This document shows, piece after piece, positions 1 to 8,801 of a stretch of DNA of 15,607 nt. Made by a program: the position numbers and the translations under genes. The notes beneath the pieces were generated by a model. It saw only the letters and a program-made list of their open reading frames with translations. It ran no database searches and was not told the origin of the DNA. The DNA is from UBA2336 sp964597075 (GTDB taxonomy: Bacteria > Bacteroidota > Bacteroidia > Cytophagales > Cyclobacteriaceae). The stretch is from NCBI GenBank assembly GCA_964597075.1, contig CAZQXC010000051.1:1-15607 (forward strand). The letters are read 5' to 3'. How positions within the stretch are numbered: the stretch's first letter is position 1; each line of letters begins with the position of its first letter.

Positions 1-205
1 CTGTGGCCAAGGCATACATGTAGTTAACCAGCCTGTCGTGGGTAATGTGCCATTCGCCTACCTCATGCCCGATGATGGCTTTGGGGGTAGGGACATTTTG
101 ATTGTAAGAAGTACCCTCCGGGAGATAATAGGAGAGATCGGGCTGTGCGCTTAGGGGGCTTGCCAACAGGGTAAGTAGCGCGATAGTGCAATTCAATAAC
201 TTCAT
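1..205 (-). CDS. M14-family zinc carboxypeptidase, N-terminal fragment
   Basis: This is the first 68 codons of a gene that runs off the left edge. The ATG at 205 opens a clear signal peptide (MKLLNCTIALLTLLASPLSA, then Q), so the product is exported. The mature start DLSYYLPEGTSYN, then PTPKAIIGHEVGEWHITHDR, resembles the N-terminus of the large Bacteroidota M14 metallocarboxypeptidases, which usually read 'PDLSYYLP...Y....PTP...G...GEWH.THD.L..YM..LA'. The zinc-binding HxxE motif and catalytic Glu would lie beyond the window, so activity cannot be judged. The family removes C-terminal residues from peptides in the periplasm or outside the cell. The family call rests on recognising this conserved N-terminal segment only. 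The gene is divergent from the TonB-receptor gene, with 205 bp between their starts. Confidence 0.72.
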   Translation of the reverse strand, partial: MKLLNCTIALLTLLASPLSAQPDLSYYLPEGTSYNQNVPTPKAIIGHEVGEWHITHDRLVNYMYALAT

Positions 206-410
206 AGGAAAACAGGTTTATCGATTGAAATAGAGTAAAAGGCTGGTTTTGAATCAAGCCTTTTAAGTACATTTTTACAGACGGTCAACTTAAAGGCTGT
301 TAATTAATTGTGAATAAAATTGTGGAAAGATTTAAAGGGCAATTAAAACCATATCTGATAAATCGGGATAATTTTGTTGCCGAATATTAAACAACTTAAA
401 TCCCAAAATT
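206..410. promoter_or_regulatory. Divergent intergenic region between the carboxypeptidase and the TonB-receptor gene
   Basis: This AT-rich spacer must hold promoters for both divergent genes. On the plus strand, TAATTTTG at 369-376 is an exact match to the Bacteroidota -7 consensus TAnnTTTG and lies 34 bp before the ATG at 411. I do not see a convincing TTG -33 element at the usual spacing, so the promoter call is tentative. I saw no clear -7 box for the leftward gene, no RNA gene and no strong hairpin. Confidence 0.35.
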
Positions 411-3400
411 ATGAGGAGAATTTTACTACTCGCATCCATTGTGCTGGCCACCTTTTCAGGGGTGTTTGCTCAAGGGATAACCACGTCAAGCATTAGTGGT
501 TTTGTTACCGACAATTCAGGAGTTGCTTTGCCGGGAGCTAACATTGTTGCGGTGCATGAGCCAACCGGAACCCAATACGGATCCACCTCTCGTTTGGATG
601 GAAATTTCAACCTTCCAAATCTTCGGTCGGGTGGCCCTTATTCTATCACCGTAACATATGTTGGATACATCGAAGAAAAAGTTGAAAACATACAACTGGC
701 GCTCGGTCAAAATCTTGTTCTAAGATTTCAGTTGAACGAAGAGGCAACCCAGTTAGGGGAGATTGTAGTTAGTTCGACCCGGGATAAAATCTTTGATGCG
801 GATAAAACTGGTGCTTCCACAAACATCAGCACAAAAAAATTACAACAAATGCCTACATTAAATCGCTCGTTATTAGATTTTACTCGCCTAACGCCTCAAA
901 GCAATGGTGGCAGTTTTGGGGGCCGCGATAGGCGCTTCAATAACCTGACGATTGATGGTGCCGTAAACAATGATGTGTTTGGCCTTGCTCCTACACCAGG
1001 AGGTCAAACTAACACACAACCAATCAGCTTGGATGCTGTGCAGGAAATTCAGGTGAACCTGGCTCCATATGATGTACGCCAGGGAAGCTTTACCGGTGCC
1101 GGTGTAAATGCAATTACCCGAAGCGGTACAAATGAGCTTCAGGGTTCCGTTTATTACTTCTTGCGTAATCAAGATTTGGCCGGTACAAAGGTTAGAGATC
1201 AGGAAGTTTCTGCTGAAGACTTTACACAGTCTACAATCGGAGCCCGCGTTGGGGGTGCAATTATTAAGAACAAGTTTTTCTATTTTGTTAACGCAGAGCA
1301 AGAAAAGCGTAACTCTCCTCCAGTGCCTTTCCGTGCTGCGCGGGCTGGGGAAACCGCAGGGGGTAACATTTCCCGGGTAACACAAGCCGATGCTGAAGCT
1401 TTCAGAGATCATTTAATCGATGAATACAATTTTGATCCAGGTGCGTACGAAGGTTACTCTTTTGATCAGCAGAACACAAAATTATTTTTCAGGTTTGACT
1501 ACAATATCAACGAAAACCACCGTCTAACTTTCCGTCATAACTTTGTTGATGCTTTCCGGGATGTTCCTGTGAGCAATAGTGGCTCGGTAGGCGGCAGACA
1601 AAATTCCGTGAATGCACTTCCTTTCCAAAGTGCAAACTATAAGATTAACAACAAGACTAACTCTACAGTGCTTGAACTCAACAGTACACTTGGGTCAAAA
1701 TTCTCGAATAACTTAGTCTTAACACGTACTACTGTGCGGGATTTTCGTGAAACACAAACCGGAACTGGTCCTTTCCCTTTAGTTGATATCAGGGAAGGGG
1801 GTACAAATTATATAGCTGCTGGTTATGAACCATTCAGTCCAAATAATAAACTAGATCAGGATTTATATCAAATAACCAACAACTTCAATATTTATTCCGG
1901 TAAACATGTTTATACTATAGGTACCCATAATGAATTTTACAAATTTGTAAATGGATTTACACCACGATATTTTGGTAACTACATTTACAGCTCACTAAAC
2001 AACTTTATAAATGATGCAGCTCCGCTGGAGTATCAATTAACTTTTTCAAAGCTGCCCGGACAAGCTGTTCCATTTGCCGAGTTCAGTGCCATGCAATTGG
2101 GCTTTTATGTTCAGGACGATTGGCAGATTAATACTAAATTCAAGCTTACCTCGGGTTTAAGAATTGACATCCCATGGGTACATAAAAACAATGCTCCGTT
2201 TAACCCGGATGTTGAAGCCGATTTTGGTCTCAGAACAAATGAACTGCCATCGGCAAAAGTATTGTGGTCGCCTCGTGTAGGATTTAATTGGGATGTTAAT
2301 GGTGATGCACGTACTCAGGTTCGGGGGGGTGTTGGCTTGTTTACGGGTAGACCTCCATTCGTGTGGATGTCCAATCAAGTTGGTAACAACGGTGTGTCCA
2401 CAGGTTTTCTTCAACTTACAGGGGCGAATGTTGCATCTATCCGATTCAATCCGGATCAACCTCAATTTCAGTTAAATAGTGAAGGTCAGTTAGTGGATAC
2501 AAATGGCAATCCTGTTCCTGGGGTTAGCGCTACTCAAAACATAGCAATTACAGCCCCTGACTTCAAATTTCCTCAAGTATTCAGAGCCAACCTGGCCGTT
2601 GATAAGAAATTACCGGGAGATGTCGTGCTGACGTTGGAGGGTATTTTTACGCGTGATATCAATGCCATTGTTTATCGGGATATAAACCTTGCTGCACCCA
2701 TAGGAACCCGCGCTGGCGATGGTCGTGAAGTTTTTTCTACCAGTACCAATGCTGGAGGTAGACGCGTAAATCCGCTTTATACGGATGTCACCTTGCTGGA
2801 TAACACCAGTCAGGCATATCAATACAATTTCACCGTTCAGGCCCAGAAATATTTCCGTCAGGGTATTGATGCTATGGTTGCATACAACTATGGACAGGCA
2901 CAGGATTTAACCAGTGCCAGCAGTTCAATTGCCCGCTCCAGTTATACGGGTAATCCGATTGTCGGAAATCCTAATGCACTTGTTTTGGCCACATCCAATA
3001 ATCAACTTCGTCATCGGATTATTAGCGGTGTGACCTATTTCAAAACCTACGCTAAGAATTTTGGTACTTCGGTTTCGTTGTTCTACGAAGCACGGTCAGG
3101 TAATAATTTCTCCTATACTTATGCGGGTGACTTAAACAACGATGGAATTTTTGGTAATGATTTATTATACATTCCAAGAACTCAAAATGAAATCATTTTG
3201 GTGCCTTCCAATGCCAACGATACCCGTACACCGGATCAGATCTGGCAACAACTCAATACGTACATCAACCAGGATCCTTATCTCAAAACCAGAAAGGGAC
3301 AGTTTGCTGAACGTAACGGAGCTGAAACGCCATGGTCGTTTAGGTTAGACTTAAGTATTCGCCAGGATTTTTACCTGGATGTTGCCGGCAAGCGTCATAC

Positions 3401-3635
3401 CCTGCAATTATCGTTTGATGTGTTCAACTTTGGTAATATGCTGAACTCCGACTGGGGTGTAGTTCAGCAGCCTATCCGCCCACAACTGCTTAACTTCAGA
3501 GGTTCAGTAGACGGCACTGCCACTGGTTTGCCTACCTTTAGTTATGATAACTTAAACAGTACGTTTAGGGATAACATCACGCCATTTGTTTCAATGTGGG
3601 AGGCTCAGGTAGGTGTTCGTTACATTTTCAATTAA
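411..3635 (+). CDS. Oar-like TonB-dependent outer-membrane receptor with carboxypeptidase-regulatory domain
   Basis: This 1074-residue outer-membrane beta-barrel protein is of the Oar/TonB-dependent type. Residues 1-20 form a signal peptide ending FSGVFA before Q21. Residues about 26-110 are a carboxypeptidase-regulatory-like beta-sandwich (SISGFVTDNSGVALPGANI, then GYIEEKVENIQL), typical of Bacteroidota TonB receptors. Residues about 115-240 resemble a plug domain (GEIVVSSTRDK, NNLTIDGAVNNDVFG, VNAITRSGTNELQGSVYYF). The remaining 830 residues have the alternating aromatic pattern of a large barrel and end VGVRYIFN, with the penultimate Phe common in outer-membrane proteins. Such proteins import bulky ligands with TonB energy, or act in adhesion and outer-membrane organisation as Oar does in myxobacteria; the ligand cannot be read from the sequence. 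The DUF4397 lipoprotein starts 6 bp downstream and is almost certainly cotranscribed. No SusD homologue is present, so this is not a standard glycan-uptake pair. Confidence 0.9.
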   Translation: MRRILLLASIVLATFSGVFAQGITTSSISGFVTDNSGVALPGANIVAVHEPTGTQYGSTSRLDGNFNLPNLRSGGPYSITVTYVGYIEEKVENIQLALGQNLVLRFQLNEEATQLGEIVVSSTRDKIFDADKTGASTNISTKKLQQMPTLNRSLLDFTRLTPQSNGGSFGGRDRRFNNLTIDGAVNNDVFGLAPTPGGQTNTQPISLDAVQEIQVNLAPYDVRQGSFTGAGVNAITRSGTNELQGSVYYFLRNQDLAGTKVRDQEVSAEDFTQSTIGARVGGAIIKNKFFYFVNAEQEKRNSPPVPFRAARAGETAGGNISRVTQADAEAFRDHLIDEYNFDPGAYEGYSFDQQNTKLFFRFDYNINENHRLTFRHNFVDAFRDVPVSNSGSVGGRQNSVNALPFQSANYKINNKTNSTVLELNSTLGSKFSNNLVLTRTTVRDFRETQTGTGPFPLVDIREGGTNYIAAGYEPFSPNNKLDQDLYQITNNFNIYSGKHVYTIGTHNEFYKFVNGFTPRYFGNYIYSSLNNFINDAAPLEYQLTFSKLPGQAVPFAEFSAMQLGFYVQDDWQINTKFKLTSGLRIDIPWVHKNNAPFNPDVEADFGLRTNELPSAKVLWSPRVGFNWDVNGDARTQVRGGVGLFTGRPPFVWMSNQVGNNGVSTGFLQLTGANVASIRFNPDQPQFQLNSEGQLVDTNGNPVPGVSATQNIAITAPDFKFPQVFRANLAVDKKLPGDVVLTLEGIFTRDINAIVYRDINLAAPIGTRAGDGREVFSTSTNAGGRRVNPLYTDVTLLDNTSQAYQYNFTVQAQKYFRQGIDAMVAYNYGQAQDLTSASSSIARSSYTGNPIVGNPNALVLATSNNQLRHRIISGVTYFKTYAKNFGTSVSLFYEARSGNNFSYTYAGDLNNDGIFGNDLLYIPRTQNEIILVPSNANDTRTPDQIWQQLNTYINQDPYLKTRKGQFAERNGAETPWSFRLDLSIRQDFYLDVAGKRHTLQLSFDVFNFGNMLNSDWGVVQQPIRPQLLNFRGSVDGTATGLPTFSYDNLNSTFRDNITPFVSMWEAQVGVRYIFN

Positions 3636-3641
3636 TTTAAA

Positions 3642-4478
3642 ATGAAAGAAATTATGAAATCGCTAAATACCAAATATTTAAAGAGTCTACTACTTGCAGG
3701 ATTTGCCATTGTGGCTACATCTTGTAACGTTGAAGATGAGTATGATCCCGGAGAACCGCGACCTGCCGGAACTTCTTATACTACAACTACGAATACGCGT
3801 GTTGTAAATGCATCACCGGGAGCCAAAGCAGGGCCAACTGCACCCCCGGTAGTTCTATTTTCTTTTAATAACATAGTGCAGCTAACAAACCAAAGCCAGC
3901 CTCAAAGTGAAACCAATCTACCAGTTGAACTTAACTACCTTGGTGCAACACCGTATAGAGGCATACGTGCTTCCGCTGCAGCTCATGTGCGATACTCCAA
4001 CAAAGAAACCGGAAGCTCGCTCGGAGCAATTACTTCAAACTATCTGCAGAATACGAGTTACACCACCTTCCTTATTGATTCGATTACGCGTCCGGGAGGT
4101 TTACGGGTATTACAATTCACCGACAACCTGACGGCTCCTCCTGCAGGTCAGGCCAAAGTTAGATTTTTTCATTTGTCTCCAAATGCACCGCGTGTAGTAG
4201 TTACAAATCCAAATGATGATGATGCTATTGTGTTTGCTGCCCGAACGTACGCTCAAACAGGAACGCCATCATCGACTTATGTTAACTTACCGGCCGGCAC
4301 TTATGATTTAGATGTGCGTAACGATGCCGTTGCAGGTGACATAGCAGATAAACCTATTGTATTAGCTCTTACAGGAGTAACATTTGATGCTGGTAAAATC
4401 TATACCGTTTATGCGCGTGGTTTAGTGGGCGGAGCAGCCGGCCAGGAGTTAGGTGCATCAATTATTGTTCATAACTAA
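3642..4478 (+). CDS. DUF4397-domain lipoprotein, probably surface-exposed
   Basis: The 278-residue product carries a lipoprotein signal peptide ending in the lipobox ATSC, with Cys28 as the lipidation site. A second in-frame ATG at 3654 (MKSLNTKYLKSLL...) gives a more usual short signal peptide and is an equally good start. Directly after the Cys comes an acidic stretch, NVEDEYD, like the lipoprotein export signal that sends Bacteroidota lipoproteins to the cell surface. Two related beta-sandwich segments follow. The first starts TRVVNASPGAKAG (about 52-165). The second starts AKVRFFHLSPNAPRVVV (about 171-278) and includes NLPAGTYDLDVRND and YTVYARGLVGG, the signature of DUF4397. The family has no established enzymatic role. 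The gene lies 6 bp after the receptor gene and before a strong terminator, so the two proteins probably work together as barrel plus surface partner. Confidence 0.85.
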   Translation: MKEIMKSLNTKYLKSLLLAGFAIVATSCNVEDEYDPGEPRPAGTSYTTTTNTRVVNASPGAKAGPTAPPVVLFSFNNIVQLTNQSQPQSETNLPVELNYLGATPYRGIRASAAAHVRYSNKETGSSLGAITSNYLQNTSYTTFLIDSITRPGGLRVLQFTDNLTAPPAGQAKVRFFHLSPNAPRVVVTNPNDDDAIVFAARTYAQTGTPSSTYVNLPAGTYDLDVRNDAVAGDIADKPIVLALTGVTFDAGKIYTVYARGLVGGAAGQELGASIIVHN

Positions 4479-4498
4479 AAAGGTTCATTAATTTAGCC

Positions 4499-4528
4499 AA
4501 AGAGGCCCTTCGGGGCCTCTTTTATTTT
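4499..4528 (+). terminator. Rho-independent terminator with UUCG tetraloop
   Basis: A perfect 10-bp stem (AAAGAGGCCC at 4499-4508 and GGGCCTCTTT at 4513-4522) closes a TTCG tetraloop and runs into TATTTTA. This is a textbook intrinsic terminator about 20 bp after the DUF4397 stop codon. It ends the receptor-lipoprotein unit and separates it from the transglycosylase gene that starts 30 bp later. The T tract is interrupted by one A. Confidence 0.93.
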
Positions 4529-4557
4529 AGCCCCATTATGCCTACTTTCAATCAGCT

Positions 4558-5988
4558 ATGCAGCTCCATAAAAAGCATGTTTTTTCCCTGATTTTCGTAG
4601 GGGCGCTTCTTTCGTGTAACCGTTTTGCCGGCCCACAGCCGGAAAATGAACCGGTGGTTTCCATTGATTTGAATGCAATTAAGGAGCGGGGTTTTATTAC
4701 GGCACTGGTGGACAATAACTCGTTTAGCTACTTTATTTATAAAGGCCGTTCCATGGGGTATGAATATGAACTGTTGAAGTTGTTGGCGAAGCATTTACAG
4801 GTTGATCTGCGTATACAGGTTACTTCTGGAATTGAACGCGCGATTGAACAACTAAACAAGGGTGAAGGTGATATCCTGGCCTTTCCGCTTACTGTAACCA
4901 AAGACCGAACAGAGCGAGTAAGGTTCACCAATCCTCAATTTGATTCGTACCAGGTGTTGGTACAGCGTAAACCTGAAAACTGGCGCCAGTTAACACGCAA
5001 TCAGCTAAATGCTCAGCTCATCCGAAAACCGGCACAGTTAATTGGTAAAGAAGTATATGTAATGCCAGGATCAAGTTTTGCCCAACGGTTAAAACACTTA
5101 TCGGAAGAAGTAGGTGGTGAGATTATCATCAATCAGGACAGTACCAATGCTGAAACGGAAAATTTAATCCGTGCCGTTGTACTTGGCGAAATTGATTACA
5201 CGGTTACTGACAATATTATTGCCCGTGTAAATGCCGCTTATTACAACAACCTGGATGTTGAAACCATTATCAGTTTACCGCAAACCATCGCGTGGGCAGT
5301 GCGTAAAAATTCTCCGGATCTTCAGGTGTCTGTCAATGAGTGGCTGGCTAAAGTGAAGAAAGAGGCAACGTTTATGGTTATTTATAATCGGTATTTCAAT
5401 AGTCCGCGAACATCGATCATTCGCCTTACCAGTGACTATTCTTCGTTGGCCGGTAATAAAATTTCTCCATTTGATGACCTCATCAAAGAGGGAGCACAGG
5501 AGTTGGGGTGGGACTGGCGATTGTTGGCAGCCATTATTTATCAGGAATCCAGGTTTAATCCACATGGAGAGTCGTGGGCCGGAGCAAAAGGATTAATGCA
5601 ACTCATGCCTGAAACGGCAAAACGATTTGGCGTTACCGACCCGAATAATCCCCAGCAAAGTTTACGCGGTGGCGTTCGTTTCTTAAAGCACCTGGATAAA
5701 TACTGGTCGAAGGATATTGCCGATCCGGATGAGCGGTTAAAATTTATTCTTGCCTCCTATAATGCCGGACTAACGCATATTATTGATGCGCGAAAGCTTA
5801 CTATAAAGTATGGAGAGGATCCAACTTCCTGGTCGGTTGTGGAATCCTATTTGTTGAAAAAGTCAGATCCAAAGTACTATCGCGACCCGGTGGTTATAGC
5901 GGGCTATTGTAAGTGCGAAGAACCGGTTAATTATATTAAATCAATTTTGAGTAGGTATGAGGAGTATAAGCTGATGATTGCGGCATAA
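4558..5988 (+). CDS. MltF-like membrane-bound lytic murein transglycosylase (lipoprotein)
   Basis: This 476-residue lipoprotein combines a periplasmic amino-acid-binding-type domain with a lytic transglycosylase domain, the architecture of MltF. The signal peptide ends in LLSC, with Cys20 as lipidation site. Residues about 38-285 are SBP_bac_3-like (GFITALVDNNSFSYFI, GYEYELLKLLAKHL, GEGDILAFPLTVTKDRTERV). Residues about 300-460 are the SLT domain: the catalytic Glu is E330 in IIYQESRFNP, followed by GAKGLMQLMPETAKRFGV (342-359) and ASYNAG (399-404). The enzyme cleaves the MurNAc-GlcNAc bond of peptidoglycan, forming 1,6-anhydro-MurNAc ends; in MltF the N-terminal domain controls the catalytic domain by sensing muropeptides. 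All core motifs are present and the length is close to that of characterised MltF. It appears monocistronic, between the upstream terminator and the palindromic element after its stop codon. Confidence 0.93.
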   Translation: MQLHKKHVFSLIFVGALLSCNRFAGPQPENEPVVSIDLNAIKERGFITALVDNNSFSYFIYKGRSMGYEYELLKLLAKHLQVDLRIQVTSGIERAIEQLNKGEGDILAFPLTVTKDRTERVRFTNPQFDSYQVLVQRKPENWRQLTRNQLNAQLIRKPAQLIGKEVYVMPGSSFAQRLKHLSEEVGGEIIINQDSTNAETENLIRAVVLGEIDYTVTDNIIARVNAAYYNNLDVETIISLPQTIAWAVRKNSPDLQVSVNEWLAKVKKEATFMVIYNRYFNSPRTSIIRLTSDYSSLAGNKISPFDDLIKEGAQELGWDWRLLAAIIYQESRFNPHGESWAGAKGLMQLMPETAKRFGVTDPNNPQQSLRGGVRFLKHLDKYWSKDIADPDERLKFILASYNAGLTHIIDARKLTIKYGEDPTSWSVVESYLLKKSDPKYYRDPVVIAGYCKCEEPVNYIKSILSRYEEYKLMIAA

Positions 5989-5990
5989 AA

Positions 5991-6095
5991 ACCTCACCCT
6001 ATAAAGATATTGCTAAAGTGAAAGTTTGAATTGCCCTCTCCTGCAGGAGAGGGCAGCACGACTGGTGCTATTGATTAATTTTAGATGGGTGAGGT
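5991..6095. repeat. REP-like composite palindromic intergenic element
   Basis: Two nested inverted repeats fill the space between two convergent genes. The outer pair is ACCTCACCC (5991-5999) and GGGTGAGGT (6087-6095). Inside lies a perfect 24-bp palindrome (6032-6055), half-site TGCCCTCTCCTG. No T tract follows either arm, so it is not a classical intrinsic terminator, although the transcribed hairpin could still stop or stabilise both converging transcripts. The form (CCTCACCC ends flanking a CCCTCTCC/GGAGAGGG hairpin) resembles the small dispersed REP-like elements of many Bacteroidota genomes. Only one copy is in this window, so the dispersed nature is inferred. Confidence 0.6.
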
Positions 6096-6114
6096 GTAGA
6101 GGTGGATGGAGCGA

Positions 6115-7446
6115 CTAAAGCTTACTGATAATTTCCTCCAGATTGATGGACTCCCAGTTTTTATGGATATCAGGTCTGCTCAGCACCTCATCCATTATAG
6201 CTTTTTGCTTTTTGCCGGTTTCTAAGGCGTTGGAGTACCGTAAATCGTCACGGAAGGTAACCATTGTATAAAGCGGAATCCATTTATCCGGATAGCGTTC
6301 ATGCAGCCGGGCTTCAATTTTCTTTCGCAGGATAAAGTCCTCGTCTGCCACCAGGTCACGCATCTCCACAAAGTTATCCAGTGCCAATTGGGCAATGGCA
6401 TCCGCATCGGGTTTTCGCAATTCCTGAAATGCAGGAAGCACTTTTTTCCATTTATCGTCATGCTTATCCAGCAATTCATTCAGTACACGGCAATCTTCAA
6501 AGCCGGCATTCATGCCCTGGCCGAAGAAGGGTACTATTCCATGGGAAGCATCGCCAATCAGTAAGGTTTTATTTTTTACCCACGGATAGCAGCGAATGGT
6601 CACTAAGGCGGCTGTAGCATTATCGCGAAAATCTTCCTGTAGGGTAGGCATCATGGCAACAGCATCTGAAAAATTCTTTTCAAAAAATGCATGTATGTTT
6701 TCTTTTGAATCGAGCTGGGCAAAGGATGAAGGTCCTTCAAAAGGAAGGAATAGCGTACAAGTAAATGTTTTGTCCGGATTGGGAAGCGCAATTAACATAA
6801 AACTTTCGCGTGGCCAGATGTGCAGGGCGTTTGGGTCCATTAAATAAGCTCCACTATCGCTGGCTGGTATGCGCAATTCTTTATAGCCGTGTTCAATATA
6901 GGTTTGCTGATATTCAAACCTGTCGGTGTATTGCATGGCGCCACGCACGGCTGAGAAGGCCCCGTCTGATCCTATAATCAAATCAAACGATTTGTGCTTT
7001 ACGGCTTCGTACTCCTGAAGCGTTAATTCAGTTTTGGCAAAGTCAACAGCCAGGCAACGATGTTCAAAGAAAAATTCAACACCATGCTTTTCAGCTTCCG
7101 TCATCAACACCATGTTTAATCCGCCCCGGGATACAGAATTAATAAACTGACCAGTTTGCCCATAAGGTTGAAAATTCAGTTTGCCGGACTCATCGTGAAT
7201 CATGCGTCCGTGCATGGGTATAGCATTTTGCTTAAGCACTTCACCCATGCCTACTTCTTCCAATGCACGAATGCCGCGGTTGCTCAACGCAAGGTTTATG
7301 GAACGGCCACCCTCAATCAGGTGTTTACGCATGTCCAGTCTGCGTTCATAAACCGATACCTTGTAGCCTCTTTTGGTGAGATAGATAGAAAGTAGGGAGC
7401 CTACCAATCCGGCTCCAACAATGGCTATATGTTTTGTTTCCTTCAT
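6115..7446 (-). CDS. kmo: Kynurenine 3-monooxygenase
   Basis: This 443-residue FAD-dependent monooxygenase hydroxylates L-kynurenine to 3-hydroxykynurenine with NADPH and O2. The FAD Rossmann motif is GAGLVG at residues 11-16, with the acidic strand end VYERR at 32-36. The second nucleotide motif is IIGSDGAFSAVR (157-168), and the FAD-ribityl motif is GDASHGIVPFFGQGMNAGFE (298-317). The KMO-specific segments GRSINLALSNRG (47-58), MHGRMIHD (78-85) and NSVSRGGLN (103-111) separate it from other aromatic hydroxylases. It lacks the long C-terminal membrane anchor of eukaryotic KMO, so it should be soluble. It is the last gene of the leftward unit, 68 bp after the kynureninase stop. That gap is larger than the others in the unit and might hold a secondary promoter. 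The stop lies 19 bp from the palindromic element. Confidence 0.96.
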   Translation of the reverse strand: MKETKHIAIVGAGLVGSLLSIYLTKRGYKVSVYERRLDMRKHLIEGGRSINLALSNRGIRALEEVGMGEVLKQNAIPMHGRMIHDESGKLNFQPYGQTGQFINSVSRGGLNMVLMTEAEKHGVEFFFEHRCLAVDFAKTELTLQEYEAVKHKSFDLIIGSDGAFSAVRGAMQYTDRFEYQQTYIEHGYKELRIPASDSGAYLMDPNALHIWPRESFMLIALPNPDKTFTCTLFLPFEGPSSFAQLDSKENIHAFFEKNFSDAVAMMPTLQEDFRDNATAALVTIRCYPWVKNKTLLIGDASHGIVPFFGQGMNAGFEDCRVLNELLDKHDDKWKKVLPAFQELRKPDADAIAQLALDNFVEMRDLVADEDFILRKKIEARLHERYPDKWIPLYTMVTFRDDLRYSNALETGKKQKAIMDEVLSRPDIHKNWESINLEEIISKL

Positions 7447-7514
7447 TCGTATTAGAACAGTTGCCTAAAATAGATTTTCATAACTAAAAAAAGACTGATT
7501 AATATCATTATGGT

Positions 7515-8786
7515 TTACTGTTTCACAGCTTTTGGAAATTGTTCAACAAATTTAAAAACCTCTTCAAAGGTATTGTAAAGCGGCACGGGCGCAACCCTGA
7601 TCACATTGGGCTCACGCCAATCGGCCAGTACACCCGCTTTAGTGATGGTGTTAAAAACTTTTCGTCCATTTTGCTTCATGTAGATGGAAAGCTGACAACC
7701 GCGTTCATTGGGACTTGAAGGGGTTAAGATAGTGAAGAATTTATTTTCCGGATCAATTTGCTTCAATAAGAATTCCAGGTAGCCGGTCAGCTGCAAACTT
7801 TTTTTTCTTAGCGATTTGATTCCAGCTTTTTGAAAAATCTCAAGGGAAGCCAAATGAGCTGCGCCTGCCAGCACCGGGAAATTGGACAGTTGCCAGCCGT
7901 CAACGCCAGACATAGGAATAAATCCCTTTTTCATTTGAAAACGCTCTTTTTCGCTGTGTCCCCACCAGCCTGTAAAGCGCGGTAGTTGAAAATTGGTTGC
8001 ATGTTTTTCGTGAACGAAAGCCCCTGCTATACCACCCGGTCCTGAATTTAAATATTTGTAACTGCACCACACGGCAAAGTCAACCCCATCACGATGCAGG
8101 TTTAACGGAACGTTTCCGATTGCATGTGCTAAATCGAATCCAACATACGCACCTGCTTGATGACCGGCTTCTGTTATTTTTTTTATGTTGAAGAACTGGC
8201 CGGTATAGTACTGCACACCGCCAAAAATTACGAGCGCTACTTGTGAGGCGTGGTCATTTATAGACTGAAGAATATCTTCTGTTCGAAGTGTATGTTCACC
8301 ATACCGCGGCTTGAGCTCAATCAACGTTTTTTCCGGGTCAAGCTTGTGCCATTTAATTTGCGATTCGAAAGCGTATTGGTCGGATGAGAAGGCGCCCGCT
8401 TCAGTGATAATTTTAAATCGTTCTTTGGTCGGGCGGTAGAAAGAAACCATCATCAAATGCAGATTCACGGTAAGTTGATTCATGGCTACCACTTCCAAGG
8501 GTTTAGCTCCAACAAGTTGCGCCAAAGCTTTTTTGGTGAATTTGTGGTAGTACAGCCAGGGCCTGCGTGAGTGAAAATGACCTTCTACACCAAGCTTGGC
8601 CCAATCGTTCAATTCTTCCTGAACAAAATTTCGAGTTGATTTCGGTTGAAGACCCAATGAATTCCCGGTAAAATAGATAGCTTTTTTTCCATGGGTGGAT
8701 GGAATTTCAAATTGTGCACGAAACGACTTTAACGGATCAGCTTTGTCGAGCTTTTTAGCAAAGCTCAAGGAATTTTCAAATTTCAT
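7515..8786 (-). CDS. kynU: Kynureninase
   Basis: This 423-residue PLP-dependent hydrolase cleaves 3-hydroxykynurenine (or kynurenine) to 3-hydroxyanthranilate (or anthranilate) and alanine. The PLP-binding lysine is K243 in VWCSYKYLNSGPGG. D218 in GFDLAHAIGNVPL is the expected partner of the pyridine nitrogen. The N-terminal IYFTGNSLGLQP (37-48), the phosphate-side MNQLTVNLH (102-110), the segment FTGWWGH (271-277) and the C-terminal NVIRVAPVPLYNT (394-406) are all kynureninase hallmarks, and the length is standard. The partner monooxygenase downstream and the 3-hydroxyanthranilate dioxygenase upstream imply that 3-hydroxykynurenine is the physiological substrate. The start is 15 bp after the stop of the DinB-type gene, consistent with one transcript. 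Confidence 0.97.
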   Translation of the reverse strand: MKFENSLSFAKKLDKADPLKSFRAQFEIPSTHGKKAIYFTGNSLGLQPKSTRNFVQEELNDWAKLGVEGHFHSRRPWLYYHKFTKKALAQLVGAKPLEVVAMNQLTVNLHLMMVSFYRPTKERFKIITEAGAFSSDQYAFESQIKWHKLDPEKTLIELKPRYGEHTLRTEDILQSINDHASQVALVIFGGVQYYTGQFFNIKKITEAGHQAGAYVGFDLAHAIGNVPLNLHRDGVDFAVWCSYKYLNSGPGGIAGAFVHEKHATNFQLPRFTGWWGHSEKERFQMKKGFIPMSGVDGWQLSNFPVLAGAAHLASLEIFQKAGIKSLRKKSLQLTGYLEFLLKQIDPENKFFTILTPSSPNERGCQLSIYMKQNGRKVFNTITKAGVLADWREPNVIRVAPVPLYNTFEEVFKFVEQFPKAVKQ

Positions 8787-8801
8787 AGCCAGGTAAACCT
8801 A

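Noticed and set aside
63..272. A 69-codon open frame on the minus strand at the left edge.
   Set aside because: It is in a different frame from the carboxypeptidase start at 205, which has a signal peptide and family-like sequence running to the edge; the longer frame is a shadow.
888..1412. A 174-codon open frame antisense to the TonB-receptor gene.
   Set aside because: It is fully inside a well-supported gene, and its translation is Cys-rich and without recognisable domain or signal.
6032..6055. The 24-bp palindrome as a simple bidirectional intrinsic terminator.
   Set aside because: Neither side has a T tract, and the outer inverted repeat points to a larger repeated element.
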